In this document: piece after piece, positions 41,839-54,283 of the stretch
Position numbering within the stretch: the first letter of the stretch is position 1
How the letters are laid out: the number at the start of each line of letters is the position of its first letter
NCBI GenBank assembly: GCA_964482235.1
Contig: CAYZWU010000001.1
Coordinates: 124,001 to 188,000 of the forward strand
Length of the DNA: 64,000 nucleotides
Origin: CAYZWU01 sp964482235
GTDB lineage: Bacteria > Planctomycetota > B15-G4 > CAYZWU01
Reading direction: 5' to 3'
Translations under genes and position numbers: made by a program
The notes under the pieces: generated by a model
Database searches by the model: none
Seen by the model: the letters and a program-made list of their open reading frames with translations, nothing else
Told to the model about the DNA's origin: nothing

Positions 41839-42231
41839 ATGAGCAGTGAGGAAAAAATCACCCAGGTCATCGACATCGTCAAGGAAATGACTGCCCTCGA
41901 GTTGGTCGATCTCAAGAAAGCGTTCGAGGAGACATTCGACGTCGAGGCCAGCGCTCCCATGATGATGGGCGCCATGCCGATGGCAGCGGCCGGCGCGGAT
42001 CAGGCCGAGGAAGAGGAGAAGACGAGCTTCGACGTGGTTCTCGAAGCGATCGGCGACAAGAAGATCCAGGTCATCAAGGTCGTCCGTGCCGTGACGAGCC
42101 TGGGCCTCAAGGAAGCCAAGGACCTCGTCGAGTCGGCTCCCAAGGCTCTGAAGGAAGCTGTTTCCAAGGAGGAGGCCGAAAAGGTCAAGAAGGAACTCGA
42201 GGAGAGCGGAGCGACGGTCAGCATCAAGTGA
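41839..42231 (+). CDS. rplL: 50S ribosomal protein L7/L12
   Basis: 130 aa from ATG 41839 (GGAGG 5 nt upstream; an in-frame GTG at 41824 overlaps that site). N-terminal dimerisation helix (MTALELVDLKKAFEETF), Ala/Met-rich hinge (MMMGAMPMAAAG), and the C-terminal factor-binding domain with KIQVIKVVRAVTSLGLKEAKDLVE. It recruits translation GTPases. Confidence 0.97.
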   Translation: MSSEEKITQVIDIVKEMTALELVDLKKAFEETFDVEASAPMMMGAMPMAAAGADQAEEEEKTSFDVVLEAIGDKKIQVIKVVRAVTSLGLKEAKDLVESAPKALKEAVSKEEAEKVKKELEESGATVSIK

Positions 42232-42263
42232 TGCTGGTCCGGGTATCTCGAAACGGCTGGTCG

Positions 42264-42292
42264 GGCACTGCCGGGTTTACCCGGCCAGTGCC
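42264..42292 (+). other. rplL-rpoB intergenic hairpin (attenuator or processing site)
   Basis: GGCACTG-CCGGG-TTTA-CCCGG-c-CAGTGCC, a 12-bp stem with one bulged C. No T-run follows at once, so it is probably a partial attenuator or RNase III site that lowers rpoBC expression relative to the L10/L12 genes. Confidence 0.6.
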
Positions 42293-42330
42293 GATACGTT
42301 CATTGAAAGCCTTTTCTTTAAGGAAGCGAC

Positions 42331-46008
<3,678 letters not shown>

Positions 46009-46071
46009 GCCGGATCGGTTACCGGACCGAACCGGTCAGAGCTCGATTTCAGGTCGCTGGAGAAAACAGAT

Positions 46072-49000
46072 ATGGTTTTCGATGTTCAGTTGAAGGGAGC
46101 CAACGATTACGCCTGTGTGACGATCCGTCTGGCTTCGCCGGAGGATATCCGAGGCTGGTCGTTCGGCGAGGTGAAAAAGCCCGAGACCATCAACTACCGG
46201 ACCTACCGGCCCGAGAAGGACGGCCTTTTCTGCGAGAAGATCTTCGGTCCCACCAAGGACTGGGAGTGCTTCTGCGGAAAGTACCGGGGGATCAAGCACA
46301 AGAATATCGTCTGCGACAGGTGCGGCGTGCAGGTGACGCACTCCAAGGTGCGCCGCAAGAGGATGGGGCACATCAACCTGGCTGCCCCGGTGGCGCACAT
46401 CTGGTTCTTCAAGGCCATGCCGTCGCGGATCGGCAACCTGCTCAACATCAAGCTCGTCTCTCTCGACAAGGTGATCTACTTCCAGGAATACATCGTCATC
46501 GATCCGGGCGGAACGGAGCTCGGTGAGAACCAGCTTCTCACCGAGGACGACTACCGCAAGGCGCGGCAGGACTACGGCGCGATCTTCGAGGCCGACATGG
46601 GCGCCGAGGCTGTGAAGAAGCTCCTCCAGAAGATGGACATGCCCAACCTGTCCGAGGAGCTGAGAGAGGAGCTCAAGGCCACGCGGTCGAAGCAGAAGAG
46701 CCGGGACATCATCAAGAGGCTCAGGACCCTCGAGATGCTGATGGATTCGCCGAACAAGCCCGAGTGGATGATTCTGGACGTCATTCCGGTCATTCCTCCG
46801 GACCTGCGGCCGCTGGTCCTGCTCGAGAGCGGCAACTTCGCCACCTCGGACCTCAACGACCTCTACAGGAGGCTGATCAACAGGAACAACAGGCTGAAGA
46901 AGCTCCTCGACCTCAACGCGCCCGAGGTCATCATCCGCAACGAGAAGAGGATGCTCCAGCAGGCCGTGGATGCGCTCTTCGACAACGGCCGCTGCCGCCG
47001 CCCCGTGCTGGGAGCGTCGAACAGGCCGCTCAAGTCGCTGACCGACATGATCAAGGGAAAGCAGGGCCGTTTCCGCGAAAACCTTCTCGGCAAGCGCGTC
47101 GACTACTCGGCCCGTTCGGTGATCGTCGTCGGGCCCGAGCTCAAGCTGCATCAGTGCGGCCTTCCCAAGAAGATCGCCCTCGAGCTCTTCCAGCCCTTCA
47201 TCATCCGCCGCCTCAAGGATCTGGGCCTGGCCGACACGATCAAGGGCGCCAAGAAGATGCTCGAGCGGAAGGACGACAAGGTCTGGGACATCCTCGAGGA
47301 GGTCATCCAGTCGCACCCCGTCCTGCTGAACCGCGCGCCCACGCTCCATAGAATGGGCATCCAGGGTTTCGAGCCGATCCTGATCGAAGGCAACGCCATC
47401 AAGATCCACCCTCTCGTCTGCTCGGCCTTCAACGCCGACTTCGACGGGGACCAGATGGCCGTCCACCTGCCCCTCTCCTTCGAGGCGCAGATCGAGGCGG
47501 CGACGCTGATGATCTCCACCAACAACATCTTCTCGCCCGCCCACGGGAATCCGTCGGTCTCGCCGTCCCAGGATATCGTGCTGGGATGCTACTACCTCAC
47601 GGCCGAGAAGGACGGGGAGAAGGGCAACGGCATGGTCTTCTCCGAGCCGATGGAGGTCTTCCGCGCCTACGACGAGAACAAGCTGGGAGTCCACGCCCGC
47701 ATCCGGGTTCGCTTCGATCCGGAAAAGATCATCATCCACAAGGAAGGCGAGACCATTGCCGGAAACACCGCGGTGGACACAACGACGGGCCGGATCCTCT
47801 TCAACGACATCTTCGAGACGGAGTTCCCCTTCTACAACCTCGTGATGGACAAGAAGCAGCTCAACGTTTTGATCATGGATTACTACAAGCGGATGGGCTG
47901 GCAGAGGACCGTCGCCTTCCTCGACCGGCTCAAGGAGACCGGTTTCAAGGTGGCCACCATGTCGGGCATGTCGTTCTCGGCCTCGGACCTGATGATCCCG
48001 TCGAAGAAGGCGAAGATCATCGGGCGGGCCCAGAGTGAGGTGGAGAAGAAGCGCAGCCTTTTCCAGGAGGGTGTGATCACCGACGGCGAGCGCTACAACC
48101 AGGTCATCGATATCTGGACCCACGCCCGAGAGGATGTGGGCGAGGAGATGATGAAGGAGATGGCCGAGGATACCCGCGAGGGCAAGCCCTACCTGAATCC
48201 GATCTTCATCATGCAGAAATCGGGCGCTCGAGGCTCGATCGAGCAGGTGCGCCAGCTCGCCGGAATGCGCGGCCTGATGGCCAAGCCGAACGGCGAGATC
48301 ATCGAGACGCCGATCAAGGCGAACTTCCGCGAGGGGCTGAAGGTCCTCGACTACTTCTCATCCACCCACGGCGCGCGCAAGGGTCTGGCCGACACGGCTC
48401 TCAAGACTGCCGATTCGGGCTACCTGACGCGCAAGCTGGCCGACGTGGCTCAGAGCATGGTGGTCACACTGCCAGATTGCGGCACGATCAACGGAATTCC
48501 GAAGAGCGCCGTGAAGGTGCGTGAAAAGGTCGAGGTTCCCCTCTCCCGCGCGATCACCGGCCGTGTGGCCAGGGATACGATCACCAATGTGGTGACCGAC
48601 GAGGTGATCGTCCAGGAGAACACGATGATCACGCCGGAGACGGCCGCGAAGATCGAGGCCCTCGACTACGTCAAGATCCGTGTCCGCTCGCCTCTCACCT
48701 GCGAGTCCTCCATGGGCTGCTGCGCCAAGTGCTACGGCATGGACCTGTCGCGCGGCAAGGAGGTCGAGTCCGGCCTGGCCGTGGGAATCATCGCGGCCCA
48801 GTCGATCGGCGAGCCCGGCACCCAGCTGACCATGCGGACCTTCCACATCGGCGGTACGGCGAGCCGTTCGCTCGAGGTGTCCGAGGTGCGCGCCAAGCGA
48901 TCGGGCTTCATCCGCTATGCCGGCCTCAACGTGGTGCAGAACAAGCAGAAGGAGATCGTCGTCCTCGACAGGAACGGCGAGATCCTGATCGCCGACCAGA

Positions 49001-50193
49001 AGGGCCGCAAGCTCGACAACTACAGCGTCCCCCTCGGCGCCATCATCAAGGTGAAGGAAGGCGCCAAGATCAAGCAGAACCAGATCCTGGCCAAGTGGGA
49101 CCCCCACAACATCCCGATCATCGCAGACAGGAACGGCGTCATCCGCTTCGAGGACATCGTCGAAGGCAAGACGATGAAGGAGGAGAAGGACAAGGGCGGC
49201 GTGATCCGCAAGGTGATCATCGAGCACAAGGGCGATCTGCGCCCCCAGATCGTGATCGAGGATCCCGACGGCACGCCTCTGGTCTACTATCCGATCCCCG
49301 AGAAGGCCTACGTGGAGGTGAGCGACGGCGACAAGGTCGTGGCCGGCACGCTCCTGGCGAAGACCCCCCGCGAGGTGCGCGGAACGCAGGATATCACCGG
49401 CGGTCTTCCCCGCGTGACCGAGCTCTTCGAGGCGCGCAAGCCGAAGGAGCCGGCCGTGATGGCCGAGATCGACGGCGTCGTCGAGCTCGTGAAGGAGATG
49501 AAGAAAGGGAAGCGGACCATTCTCGTGAAGAACGAGAGCGGCATGTCCCACGAGCATCTGGTTCCTCACGGGAGGCACCTGAAGGTGCAGAGCGGCGACT
49601 TCGTCAAGGCGGGAACGCCGCTGATCGAGGGTCCGCTCATTCCTCACGACATCCTCCGGATCAACGGGGAAGAGGCTCTGCAGGAGTACCTCCTCCGCGA
49701 GGTCCAGACCGTGTACCGGTCCCAGGGTGTGACGGTGGACGACAAGCACGTCGAGATCATCGTCTCCCAGATGATGAAGAAGATCACCGTCGTCGATCCC
49801 GGGGACAGCGATCTGCTGCCCGGGACGCCGATCAACAAGGTCGAGTTCCGCGAGGTCAACGCCGAGCTGGTGAAGCAGAAGAAGAAGCCGGCCACGGCCG
49901 AGCCGCTTCTCCTCGGCATCACCAAGGCGTCGCTGCAGAGCGAGTCGATGATCTCCGCAGCCTCTTTCCAGGAAACGACCAAGGTCCTTACCGAGGCCGC
50001 CATATCGGGAAAGAAGGACGAGCTCGCCGGATTGAAGGAGAACGTGATCCTGGGGCACATGGTCCCCACGGGCACGGGTTTCAGAAAATACCACCGCACC
50101 AAGGTCACCAAGAACGTGGAGGAGCCTGTGGATGCGGATCTGGAGGATGCCATCGAGGTGAACGAGGAGAAGGGAGCCGGCTCAGCCGTCTGA
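46072..50193 (+). CDS. rpoC: RNA polymerase beta-prime subunit
   Basis: 1373 aa. Zinc ribbon CFCGKY...CDRCGV near the N-terminus, ARSVIVVGPELKLHQCGLPK, the catalytic NADFDGDQM, the bridge helix/trigger loop region (MMRTFHIGG-like TMRTFHIGG), the second zinc site CESSMGCCAKCYG, and GGLPRVTELFEARKPK. The jaw region ends with an acidic tail. An in-frame Thr-Arg-Leu-rich N-terminus precedes the standard start. rpoB and rpoC form the core enzyme; the downstream gap has a strong hairpin and a new promoter for rpsL. Confidence 0.98.
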   Translation: MVFDVQLKGANDYACVTIRLASPEDIRGWSFGEVKKPETINYRTYRPEKDGLFCEKIFGPTKDWECFCGKYRGIKHKNIVCDRCGVQVTHSKVRRKRMGHINLAAPVAHIWFFKAMPSRIGNLLNIKLVSLDKVIYFQEYIVIDPGGTELGENQLLTEDDYRKARQDYGAIFEADMGAEAVKKLLQKMDMPNLSEELREELKATRSKQKSRDIIKRLRTLEMLMDSPNKPEWMILDVIPVIPPDLRPLVLLESGNFATSDLNDLYRRLINRNNRLKKLLDLNAPEVIIRNEKRMLQQAVDALFDNGRCRRPVLGASNRPLKSLTDMIKGKQGRFRENLLGKRVDYSARSVIVVGPELKLHQCGLPKKIALELFQPFIIRRLKDLGLADTIKGAKKMLERKDDKVWDILEEVIQSHPVLLNRAPTLHRMGIQGFEPILIEGNAIKIHPLVCSAFNADFDGDQMAVHLPLSFEAQIEAATLMISTNNIFSPAHGNPSVSPSQDIVLGCYYLTAEKDGEKGNGMVFSEPMEVFRAYDENKLGVHARIRVRFDPEKIIIHKEGETIAGNTAVDTTTGRILFNDIFETEFPFYNLVMDKKQLNVLIMDYYKRMGWQRTVAFLDRLKETGFKVATMSGMSFSASDLMIPSKKAKIIGRAQSEVEKKRSLFQEGVITDGERYNQVIDIWTHAREDVGEEMMKEMAEDTREGKPYLNPIFIMQKSGARGSIEQVRQLAGMRGLMAKPNGEIIETPIKANFREGLKVLDYFSSTHGARKGLADTALKTADSGYLTRKLADVAQSMVVTLPDCGTINGIPKSAVKVREKVEVPLSRAITGRVARDTITNVVTDEVIVQENTMITPETAAKIEALDYVKIRVRSPLTCESSMGCCAKCYGMDLSRGKEVESGLAVGIIAAQSIGEPGTQLTMRTFHIGGTASRSLEVSEVRAKRSGFIRYAGLNVVQNKQKEIVVLDRNGEILIADQKGRKLDNYSVPLGAIIKVKEGAKIKQNQILAKWDPHNIPIIADRNGVIRFEDIVEGKTMKEEKDKGGVIRKVIIEHKGDLRPQIVIEDPDGTPLVYYPIPEKAYVEVSDGDKVVAGTLLAKTPREVRGTQDITGGLPRVTELFEARKPKEPAVMAEIDGVVELVKEMKKGKRTILVKNESGMSHEHLVPHGRHLKVQSGDFVKAGTPLIEGPLIPHDILRINGEEALQEYLLREVQTVYRSQGVTVDDKHVEIIVSQMMKKITVVDPGDSDLLPGTPINKVEFREVNAELVKQKKKPATAEPLLLGITKASLQSESMISAASFQETTKVLTEAAISGKKDELAGLKENVILGHMVPTGTGFRKYHRTKVTKNVEEPVDADLEDAIEVNEEKGAGSAV

Positions 50194-50219
50194 CCGGATC
50201 CCGGGTCCTGACGCCGGGC

Positions 50220-50254
50220 CATGATTTTCCTGCGGCCGCGGCCGCAAAATCATG
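50220..50254 (+). other. Strong hairpin after rpoC
   Basis: CATGATTTT...AAAATCATG enclose TGCGGCC-GC-GGCCGCA, a near-perfect stem of about 15 bp. It lacks a trailing T-run on either strand, so it may be a 3' stabiliser or a non-standard terminator of rpoBC. Confidence 0.6.
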
Positions 50255-50273
50255 AAATGTCCGGGTTAGAGGC

Positions 50274-50303
50274 TTGATCGTTCCGATGGATCTGTTATAG
50301 AAT
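50274..50303 (+). promoter_or_regulatory. Promoter of rpsL-rpsG
   Basis: TTGATC (50274-50279) with TATAGA (50296-50301, spacer 16) or TAGAAT (50298-50303, spacer 18). It lies between the rpoC hairpin and rpsL with about a 45-nt leader. Confidence 0.55.
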
Positions 50304-50351
50304 GCTCCCTTTTGCTTTGCGTCTTGTAAATCAAACTCAACGGAGTTCTAG

Positions 50352-50726
50352 ATGCCCACAATAAACCAGCTGATCCGAAAAGGCCGCAAGACCTATCTCA
50401 AGAAGACCAAGGCCCCGGCTCTCGACGCCTGCCCGCAGAAGCGGGGAGTCTGCACCCAGGTCAAGATCCAGACCCCGAAGAAGCCCAACTCGGCGCTCCG
50501 GAAGATCGCCAGGGTCAAGCTTTCCAACGGGAAGGAAGTGACGGTCTACATCCCTGGAGAGAAGCACAACCTCCAGGAGCACTCGATCGTCCTGATCCGC
50601 GGCGGCCGTGTCCGCGACCTCCCCGGCGTCCGGTACCACGTGATCCGGGGAACCCTGGATGCGGAAGGTGTGGAAGACCGCCGCCAGGGTCGCTCGCTCT
50701 ACGGAACGAAGAAACCGAAGAAATAA
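50352..50726 (+). CDS. rpsL: 30S ribosomal protein S12
   Basis: 124 aa. PTINQLIRKGRK, CPQKRGVCTQV, TPKKPNSALRK and EHSIVLIRGGRVRDLPGVRYH. S12 sits in the decoding centre. Lys43 (in TPKKPN) is present, but position 88, Lys in Escherichia coli, is Arg (codon CGC at 50613-50615). Arg at this place is a known streptomycin-resistance change in other bacteria. Position 71 is Lys instead of the usual Gly (GEKHNLQ). Confidence 0.98.
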   Translation: MPTINQLIRKGRKTYLKKTKAPALDACPQKRGVCTQVKIQTPKKPNSALRKIARVKLSNGKEVTVYIPGEKHNLQEHSIVLIRGGRVRDLPGVRYHVIRGTLDAEGVEDRRQGRSLYGTKKPKK

Positions 50727-50827
50727 CCCGAAACCGGCACCACGCCCGGACGGATTCCGGGGTCATGCGCTCCGGGGCGCCTGTAAATGACCTGGAACTC
50801 TGTTTTTGCAGATGAGGAAAGAAGAGA

Positions 50828-51301
50828 ATGCCTCGCAAGTATGAGTCGACGGAAAAATATCTGAGACCCGATCCGAGATTTAACAGCAAGATGATCACCA
50901 AGTTCATCAACAGCATCATGCTGGACGGCAAGAAGACCACGGCGCAGAGGATCTTCTACGATGCCCTGAAAATCCTGGATCAGAAGGTGGCCGACGAGGA
51001 ACCGGAAGAGGTCTTCTTCGCTGCGTTGAACAACGTGAAGCCGATGATCGAGGTCAGATCGAAGCGCGTCGGCGGTTCGACCCTCCAGGTGCCTCACGAG
51101 ATCAGGAAGGAGAGGCAGCTCAGCCTCGCCATTCGCTGGATCATCGATGCTTCGCGAAAGAAGAAGGGGCGCCCCATGGCGCAGCGCCTGGCCAACGAGC
51201 TGCTCGATGCCTACAACAAGCAGGGTGCAGCCATGACCGTGAGGGAGAACACCCACAGGATGGCCGAGGCCAACAAGGCGTTTGCGCACTTCGCGTGGTG
51301 A
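50828..51301 (+). CDS. rpsG: 30S ribosomal protein S7
   Basis: 157 aa. Starts MPRKYESTEKYLRPDPRF; core motifs NVKPMIEVRSKRVGGSTLQVPHEI, LAIRWIIDASR and a C-terminus ENTHRMAEANKAFAHFAW. Primary 16S rRNA binder that organises the 30S head. AAAGA/GAGAA precedes the ATG. A terminator lies 29 bp after the stop. Confidence 0.97.
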   Translation: MPRKYESTEKYLRPDPRFNSKMITKFINSIMLDGKKTTAQRIFYDALKILDQKVADEEPEEVFFAALNNVKPMIEVRSKRVGGSTLQVPHEIRKERQLSLAIRWIIDASRKKKGRPMAQRLANELLDAYNKQGAAMTVRENTHRMAEANKAFAHFAW

Positions 51302-51329
51302 TCCCATCCGGGGATCCCGCTTGACACGA

Positions 51330-51365
51330 AAAGATCCGAACTCATGCCGTGGTTCGGGTCTTTTT
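51330..51365 (+). terminator. Terminator between rpsG and fusA
   Basis: AAAGATCCGAAC (51330-51341) and GTTCGGGTCTTT (51352-51363) pair over 12 bp with one G-T wobble and a 10-nt loop, with a five-T run across 51361-51365. It separates fusA from the str genes. Confidence 0.85.
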
Positions 51366-51452
51366 CAGTAATAAAGCTTTTTTTCCGGCCGCACCGATCA
51401 GGGCGGTGGGATCTGATCTGTGCCGTGCACTCGGTGGCAAGGAATGAGGTCG

Positions 51453-53504
51453 ATGTCCGATTTTACAAAGATCCGGAATATTGGGATCATCGCCCATATC
51501 GACGCGGGGAAGACCACACTCACAGAAAGAATTCTCTTCTACACCGGTGTGGAGCACCGGATGGGCGAGGTGCACGAGGGCACCGCGAAGATGGATTACA
51601 TGGAGGAGGAGCAGGAGCGGGGTATCACCATAACTTCTGCAGCCACTACATGTTACTGGAAGAAATATCGGGTCAATATCATCGACACGCCCGGCCACGT
51701 CGATTTCACCGCTGAAGTGGAGAGAGCCCTTCGCGTCCTCGATGGCGCCATCGGGATCATCGATGGCGTGGCCGGCGTCCAGGCACAGACCGAAACGGTC
51801 TGGCGCCAGGCGGACGCCTACAGCATTCCTCGCCTCATTTTCGTGAACAAGCTCGACCGGATCGGGGCCGATTTCTTCAAGGCTATCGAAGCGGTGAAGG
51901 CCCGGCTCAAAGCTCCCGGCGTCCCGATCCAGATCCCCATCGGCGCGGAGAAAAGCTTCGAAGGCGTGATCGATCTCGTCGAGATGGAGGCTGTCCATTA
52001 CCAGGAGGACGACCTGGGCGCCACGGTGATCCGTGAAGATATTCCCGATGATCTGATGGATGAGGCTCAACTGCGCCGCCAGCAGATGATCGAGCAGCTG
52101 GCCGAGCACTCGGAAACGATCATGGAGAAGTTCGTGGATGATGAGCCGATATCGGCGGCCGAGCTCCGCGCCGCCCTCCGTCAGGCGACAATTGAGCTCA
52201 GGATCGTCCCCGTTCTTTGCGGCGCCGCCTTCCGGAACAAGGGGGTGCAGCAGGTTCTCGACAGCGTGGTGGACTACCTCCCCTCGCCCCTGGACCGGGG
52301 CGACATCGTCGGGCACCATCCCGAACGGAACCGGGAGGAGGTGAGAAAGCCGTCCCAGGACGAGCCGCTCTGCGGCCTGGTCTTCAAGACGGTTCATGGC
52401 TCCCACGGCGGAATCGCCTTCGTCAGGATCTATTCCGGCGTCCTCAAGACGGGCGTTGCGGTCTACAATCCGCGAAAGGGCAAGACGGAACGCGTGAACA
52501 GGATGTTCCTGATGCACGCCGACCAGAGGAACGTCGTCCAGGATGCCGGCGTCGGCGAGATCGTGGCCGTGCTCGGATTGAAGCAGACCGGGACGGGGGA
52601 CACGATCTGCCCGAAGAACAAGCAGCTCCTTCTCGAGGGGATGGATTTTGCGGAAACGGTGATTTCCGTTTCGGTCGAACCGAGAACATTGAAGGAGAAG
52701 GACGACCTCACCAATGCGCTCGACATCCTCTCCAAGGACGATCCCACATTCACATGGCGCGTGGACGACGAGATGGGCCAGCTGATCATCTCCGGGATGG
52801 GCGAGCTCCACCTGGAGATCATCAAGGGGCGCCTGGTCAAGGACTTCAAGCTCGATGTCCGGGTGGGCAAGCCCCGGGTGGCCTACAAGCAGACGATCCG
52901 CGTACCGGCCGAGGCAATGGGGACCTTCGAAAAGAGGGTTGGGGAGAAGGATCTCTTCGGCCGGGTCCGGCTCAGCGTGGCGCCTCTCGAGTCGGAGAGG
53001 GGCATCCGGTACGAGAACCGGCTCGAGCACTCCCATGTTCCGAAGGTCTACTGGAATACCATCGAATACTCGGTGCGCAGCGCCGCCTTTTCGGGCGGTT
53101 CCTCGGGCTATCCCGTTGTCAATGCGGCGATCGAGGTGATCGACGGGGAGCACGATCCGAGCCGGGCCGGCGAGATCGCGTTCGGCGTGGCGGCGGAGAT
53201 GGCCTTCCGGGCCGCCATGGAGAAGGGCGGCATCGTTTTTCTCGAGCCGATCATGTCTTTCGAGATCAGCTCTCCGCGCGAGTATCTCAGCGGGATCCAG
53301 ACCGACCTGAATGCCAGGCGGGCCAGGGTCCAGGAAATCGAGATCAATACCGAGCCGGCCACCCTCAAGGGGACGGTTCCTCTGGCGTCGGTTTTCGGCT
53401 ACTCCACGACGATCCGATCGCTCTCCCAGGGGCGGGCTTCCTTCAGCCTGGAGCCTTTTCAGTACGAGCCCGTCCCCGCCTCGATTGCCGACTCCCTAAA
53501 GTAG
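51453..53504 (+). CDS. fusA: Elongation factor G-like GTPase (divergent)
   Basis: 683 aa from ATG 51453 (GAGG just upstream; the in-frame GTG at 51420 is unlikely). G1 AHIDAGKTTL, G2 RGITITSAAT, G3 DTPGHVDF, G4 NKLDR; domain III GMGELHLEII; domain V EYLSG...LSQGRASFSLEPFQYEPVP. EF-G drives translocation. Domain IV departs from the standard: where EF-G normally has a GGRGQYGHV-type loop this has VGEKDLFGRVRL, and the tip motif DGSYHDVDSSE is DGEHDPSRAGE. Parts (GIRYENRL; FLEPIMSFEISSPREYLS) recall Tet(M)-type ribosome-protection proteins. It may be an EF-G paralogue; I cannot see whether another copy exists. Confidence 0.88.
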   Translation: MSDFTKIRNIGIIAHIDAGKTTLTERILFYTGVEHRMGEVHEGTAKMDYMEEEQERGITITSAATTCYWKKYRVNIIDTPGHVDFTAEVERALRVLDGAIGIIDGVAGVQAQTETVWRQADAYSIPRLIFVNKLDRIGADFFKAIEAVKARLKAPGVPIQIPIGAEKSFEGVIDLVEMEAVHYQEDDLGATVIREDIPDDLMDEAQLRRQQMIEQLAEHSETIMEKFVDDEPISAAELRAALRQATIELRIVPVLCGAAFRNKGVQQVLDSVVDYLPSPLDRGDIVGHHPERNREEVRKPSQDEPLCGLVFKTVHGSHGGIAFVRIYSGVLKTGVAVYNPRKGKTERVNRMFLMHADQRNVVQDAGVGEIVAVLGLKQTGTGDTICPKNKQLLLEGMDFAETVISVSVEPRTLKEKDDLTNALDILSKDDPTFTWRVDDEMGQLIISGMGELHLEIIKGRLVKDFKLDVRVGKPRVAYKQTIRVPAEAMGTFEKRVGEKDLFGRVRLSVAPLESERGIRYENRLEHSHVPKVYWNTIEYSVRSAAFSGGSSGYPVVNAAIEVIDGEHDPSRAGEIAFGVAAEMAFRAAMEKGGIVFLEPIMSFEISSPREYLSGIQTDLNARRARVQEIEINTEPATLKGTVPLASVFGYSTTIRSLSQGRASFSLEPFQYEPVPASIADSLK

Positions 53505-53574
53505 TATGAGAAAAGGCCTTATCGCGACAGGAAAAGGTTTCTCCCTTTTCTCCCCGGCATCCGCTCCCGGCGAG

Positions 53575-53641
53575 AGGCTGTCAGGGCCGTTTGCGGCCCG
53601 AGGCAGGAGCTGGAAATCAGCCTGAAGGTCATTTTTTTTTT
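53575..53641 (+). terminator. Probable terminator region after fusA
   Basis: GGGCCG-TTTG-CGGCCC (53584-53599) is nested in AGGCTG (53575-53580)/CAGCCT (53618-53623) and followed 8 nt later by ten Ts (53632-53641). The gap between stem and T-run makes it non-ideal. Confidence 0.5.
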
Positions 53642-53720
53642 CAGCGATAACGTCTTCTGCAAGAAAGAATTACAGTGTGAGTCCCGGGGCGGGAGAGAGG
53701 AAGATGGAAAAATAATTGAG

Positions 53721-53748
53721 TTGACACTGCCCTTCCATCCGGTACAAT
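53721..53748 (+). promoter_or_regulatory. Promoter of the S10-spc ribosomal operon
   Basis: A perfect TTGACA (53721-53726) and TACAAT (53743-53748) with a 16-nt spacer; start near 53755. The 395-bp gap 53505-53899 otherwise holds the terminator region and an about 145-nt leader with a hairpin. Confidence 0.7.
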
Positions 53749-53808
53749 CAGCGGTCTTTACGTCGTGGTTAAATTGTTAGTATAACACGACCTTTACGCC
53801 TTCTGCGG

Positions 53809-53836
53809 AGCACTGCGGTTTACTGCTTGCAGTGCT
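53809..53836 (+). promoter_or_regulatory. Hairpin in the S10 operon leader
   Basis: AGCACTGC (53809-53816) and GCAGTGCT (53829-53836), a perfect 8-bp stem with a 12-nt loop, in the leader before rpsJ. It could be a site of autoregulation (L4 in Escherichia coli), but no sequence similarity to a known leader is visible. Confidence 0.4.
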
Positions 53837-53899
53837 GGCGGAGTTTCCGTACCGAGATCGGCGATTCGTTGAATTCCCTTGTGGATTCGGAGACCTTGA

Positions 53900-54208
53900 A
53901 TGGCAAGTCAGAAGATCATGATCAGGCTAGAGGCCTACGACCACGAGACGCTGGATCAGTCGGCCGCGGACATTGTGGAAACAGCCAAGCGTACAGGCGC
54001 CAGGGTGGCGGGTCCGATTCCCCTGCCGACCCGTATCGAGCGTTACACAGTCAACCGGTCGCCCCACATCGACAAGAAGTCTCGCGAGCAGTTCGAGATC
54101 AGAACCCACAAGCGTCTCATATATATAGTAGAACCGACAGCGAAGACCGTCGATGCGATCAGCAGGCTCAACCTGCCGGCGGGCGTAGACATCAGGGTCA
54201 AGGCGTAG
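53900..54208 (+). CDS. rpsJ: 30S ribosomal protein S10
   Basis: 102 aa. IMIRLEAYDHETLDQSAADIVETAKRTGA, PIPLPTRIERYTVNRSPHIDKKSREQFEIRTHKRL and the LPAGVDIRVK end are textbook S10. It is a head protein of the 30S and binds NusB/NusG. First gene of the S10 operon; no tuf copy precedes it. Confidence 0.97.
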   Translation: MASQKIMIRLEAYDHETLDQSAADIVETAKRTGARVAGPIPLPTRIERYTVNRSPHIDKKSREQFEIRTHKRLIYIVEPTAKTVDAISRLNLPAGVDIRVKA

Positions 54209-54283
54209 CGGAGATTCTAGAGTCAAAAACGGCCTGAATTCCACCTGGGGTGAAGGCTGTCCAGAAAAGAGAGGGCTTGAATC

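Noticed and set aside
46036..48123. 695-aa minus-strand frame opposite rpoC
   Set aside because: rpoC is certain; the antisense frame results from codon bias.
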